Shown: positions 61,914 to 64,000 of the stretch, one piece after another | How the letters are laid out: each line of letters begins with the position of its first letter | Numbering within the stretch: position 1 is the first letter of the stretch | Assembly (NCBI RefSeq): GCF_009908295.1 | Contig: NZ_JAAALO010000001.1 | Location: forward strand, 558,001 to 622,000 | Length of the DNA stretch: 64,000 nt | Origin: Micromonospora rubida | GTDB lineage: Bacteria > Actinomycetota > Actinomycetes > Mycobacteriales > Micromonosporaceae | Direction: 5' to 3' | Notes under the pieces: model-generated | The model's input: only the letters and a program-made list of their open reading frames with translations | The model's database searches: none | Told to the model about the DNA's origin: nothing | Translations under genes and position numbers: made by a program

Positions 61914-62978
61914 TCAGTGGACGGTTTCCTCGCCCACCGTCCCGGCCCGCATCGCGCGGACGGCCTCCCCCGCGTACCGGCAGGCGGCCCACTGGCCGGC
62001 GGCGACCTCGACCAGCACCGGGTCGACCTCGGCGCAGTCGGGGCGGGCCTGCGGGCACCGGGTCCGGAACCGGCAGCCGCTCGGCGGGTCGACGGGGCTG
62101 GGGATGTCGCCGCTGAGGATGATCCGCCGGCGGTGCCGCTCCACCTTCGGGTCGGCCACGGGGATGGCCGACAGCAGCGCGGCGGTGTACGGGTGGGCGG
62201 GCTGGCCGTACAGCTGCTCGGGCGTGCCGGTCTCCACGATCCGGCCCAGGTACATCACGGCGACCCGGTCGCTCATGTGCTCGACGGCGGCCAGGTCGTG
62301 CGCGATGAACAGGTACGTCAGCCCGAGGTCGCGCTGGAGCCCGCGCAGCAGGTTCATGATCTGCGCCTGCACGCTCAGGTCGAGCGAGGCGATCGGCTCG
62401 TCGAGGACGATCAGGTCGGGTTCCCCGGCCAGCGCCCGGGCGATGCCGACCCGCTGGCGCTGGCCGCCGGAGAGCTCGTGCGGGTGCCGGTCGGCGAGGT
62501 CGGCGCGCAGGCCGACCATCTCCAGCAGCTCCGCGACCCGCCGACGGCGGGCGTCCGCGGAGTCGACGAGCCGGTGCACCACCAGCGGCTCGGCGACGCT
62601 CGCGCCGATCGTGCGGCGGGGATCCAGTGACGCCTGCGGGTCCTGGAACACCATGGCCACCCGGCGGCGCAGGCCGCGCAACTGGCGGCGGGACCACCAC
62701 GTCACGTCCCGGCCACCGACCCGGACCGACCCGCAGGTCGCGTCGACCAGGCGCAGCAGCGCCAGGCCGGTGGTCGACTTGCCGCTGCCCGACTCGCCGA
62801 CCAGCCCGAGCGTCTCGCCCCGTCGGATGCCCAGCGACACCCCGTCGACGGCGCGGACGGCGGCGCCGCCGGGCGCGGGAAACCACACCCTGAGGTTGTC
62901 CAGCTCGGCGACGATCTCCCCCGGGTCGGCGACGGTCTCCCCCGGGTCGGCGGCCGGGGCGGCGGGGTCGGCGGTCAT
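61914..62978 (-). CDS. oligopeptide/dipeptide ABC transporter ATP-binding protein (OppF/DppF type)
   Basis: 354 residues, ATG overlapping the upstream stop (ATGA). Walker [11 protein letters not shown]-loop [14 protein letters not shown], signature LSGGQRQRV, Walker [14 protein letters not shown]-loop [14 protein letters not shown]. The C-terminal oligopeptide/dipeptide extension [16 protein letters not shown]...[15 protein letters not shown] holds Cys residues typical of the family. Pairs with the next ATPase to energise peptide or nickel-type import. Confidence 0.94.
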   Translation of the reverse strand: MTADPAAPAADPGETVADPGEIVAELDNLRVWFPAPGGAAVRAVDGVSLGIRRGETLGLVGESGSGKSTTGLALLRLVDATCGSVRVGGRDVTWWSRRQLRGLRRRVAMVFQDPQASLDPRRTIGASVAEPLVVHRLVDSADARRRRVAELLEMVGLRADLADRHPHELSGGQRQRVGIARALAGEPDLIVLDEPIASLDLSVQAQIMNLLRGLQRDLGLTYLFIAHDLAAVEHMSDRVAVMYLGRIVETGTPEQLYGQPAHPYTAALLSAIPVADPKVERHRRRIILSGDIPSPVDPPSGCRFRTRCPQARPDCAEVDPVLVEVAAGQWAACRYAGEAVRAMRAGTVGEETVH

Positions 62979-63940
62979 GCGTCCTCCGAGAGCGGGTAGA
63001 AGGTGCGCACCCGGTGACCGGGGGCGACCGGGACCAGGGGCGGCAGCTCGTGCTCGCAGCGGGCGTCCCCCCGCACCGGGCAGCGGGGCCAGAAGGCGCA
63101 GCCGGCCGGCAGGTCCAGCGGGCTCGGCGGCGACCCCTGGATCGCCGGCAGGTCCCCGTCCCGGACGCCGGGGCCGGGCCGCGCCGCCAGCAGCGCCCGG
63201 GTGTACGGGTGCGACGGCGCGTCGAACACGGCGTCGACCGGGCCCTGCTCGACGATCCGCCCCCCGTACATGACGGCGACGGTGTCGGCGACCCCGGCGA
63301 CCACGCCCAGGTCGTGGGTGATCCAGACGACGGCGGTGCCGAGCCGGCGGCGCAGGTCGGCGATCAGCTCGACGATCTGCGCCTGGGTGGTGACGTCGAG
63401 CGCGGTGGTCGGCTCGTCGGCGATCAGCAGGTCCGGCTCGCAGGACAGCGCCATGGCGATGACGACCCGCTGGCGCATCCCGCCGGAGAACTGGTGCGGG
63501 TACGCGTCCACCCGCTGCCGCGGCGATGGGATGCCGACCAGGTCGAGCAGCTCCACCGCCCGTTCCCGGGCCTGGCGGCGGGTCATGCCCAGGTGCTCCT
63601 CGCACGCCTCGGTCACCTGCCGGCCCACGGTCAGCACCGGGTTGAGCGAGGTCATCGGGTCCTGGAAGACGAAGCCGACGTGCCGGCCCCGCAGCCGACG
63701 GCGGCGCGGCTCGGGCAGCGCGGTCAGCTCCTCGCCGAGCAGCCGGACCCGGCCGGTGACCCGGGCCGTGCGGGGGGCGAGGCCGGTCGCGGCGAGCACG
63801 GTCAGGCTCTTGCCGCTGCCGGACTCGCCGACCAGGGCGAGGGTCTGACCGGCCCGCACCGACCAGTCGACGCCGGCGACCGCCCGGGCCGGGCCCCGGC
63901 GGGTGCCGATCGTCACCGTCAGGTCCTCAATGGCCAGCAC
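62975..63940 (-). CDS. oligopeptide/dipeptide ABC transporter ATP-binding protein (OppD/DppD type), start near window edge
   Basis: At least 321 residues from GTG 63940; the frame stays open to the window edge ([13 protein letters not shown]), so the true start may lie further out. Walker [24 protein letters not shown], signature FSGGMRQRV, Walker [14 protein letters not shown]-loop [10 protein letters not shown] and the C-terminal [16 protein letters not shown] cluster. The permease genes of the operon should lie beyond 64000. Confidence 0.92.
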   Translation of the reverse strand: MLAIEDLTVTIGTRRGPARAVAGVDWSVRAGQTLALVGESGSGKSLTVLAATGLAPRTARVTGRVRLLGEELTALPEPRRRRLRGRHVGFVFQDPMTSLNPVLTVGRQVTEACEEHLGMTRRQARERAVELLDLVGIPSPRQRVDAYPHQFSGGMRQRVVIAMALSCEPDLLIADEPTTALDVTTQAQIVELIADLRRRLGTAVVWITHDLGVVAGVADTVAVMYGGRIVEQGPVDAVFDAPSHPYTRALLAARPGPGVRDGDLPAIQGSPPSPLDLPAGCAFWPRCPVRGDARCEHELPPLVPVAPGHRVRTFYPLSEDA

Positions 63941-64000
63941 CGGCTCGGCAATGTCAGGGCCGGCGGGCTCGTGGCGGTCCGTCGCGCCGGCGCGGCCCGG

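Overview
The window is about 72-73% GC, with long co-directional or overlapping operons and GTG/ATG starts. Its gene content (TioE-type double MerR regulator, DUF6194, snapalysin, CBM2-GH5 cellulase, desferrioxamine-type siderophore locus, DtxR-type iron box) points to a filamentous actinomycete, most likely Micromonosporaceae (Micromonospora-like). No rRNA, tRNA or CRISPR was seen.

Layout. (1) 1-4954, plus strand: the 3' part of a biosynthetic operon. It encodes a sulfotransferase tail, an SDR without the usual Tyr/Lys pair, a SAM methyltransferase, an HK97-fold shell protein of the encapsulin type, a D-amino-acid-oxidase-like flavoprotein with a duplicated proline-rich N-terminal tag, and an Asp/Glu racemase. 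No phage genes accompany the shell gene, and the set fits the published class of natural-product (family 3) encapsulins. This is the most interesting system here. (2) 5350-15728: a complete hydroxamate siderophore locus: cadaverine-forming decarboxylase, N-hydroxylase, fused acyltransferase-IucA/IucC synthetase, ferric-siderophore reductase, binding lipoprotein, and on the other strand two FecCD permeases and an ATPase. One iron box lies between the two divergent arms. (3) 16004-19349: a lower-GC membrane protein beside integrase-arm-like repeats, then a YtrA-type GntR/ABC operon. (4) 19464-33700: a worn region with an NRPS relic, an IS630 element, GNAT, MFS and VOC fragments and broken mini-GntR genes. 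Intact islands within it are marR/second enolase, a TetR-controlled MFS pump, an HTH-like gene flanked by two identical palindromes, and LysR/dehydrogenase-NTF2 fusion. (5) 33864-37397: GntR/2H-phosphoesterase and a four-gene overlapping operon ending in an XRE regulator, joined by two copies of the same operator. (6) 37630-49543: DUF6194/TioE, lipoprotein, membrane mannosyltransferase, GLF-like flavoprotein, and a FadR-regulated operon of an alkylglycerol-monooxygenase-like enzyme plus lysoplasmalogenase. This stretch also holds a GGDEF-like regulator and PhoD. (7) 49666-64000: a lipid kinase, secreted hydrolases (snapalysin, chitinase, DUF1996 protein, cellulase), a LacI regulator with LacI-type palindromes nearby, an ion channel, a Cmx-like efflux pump, a DUF3103 protein and the Opp ATPases.

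How the parts work together. The encapsulin operon looks like a compartmentalised amino-acid-derived pathway (racemase, flavin oxidase, methylation, sulfation). The siderophore genes form one iron-regulated make/export/import unit. The hydrolase genes near 51-61 kb form a polymer-degrading secretome whose operators match LacI/CebR-type sites. Several convergent gene pairs end in strong hairpins; two of these hairpins are embedded between C-rich and G-rich low-complexity tracts.
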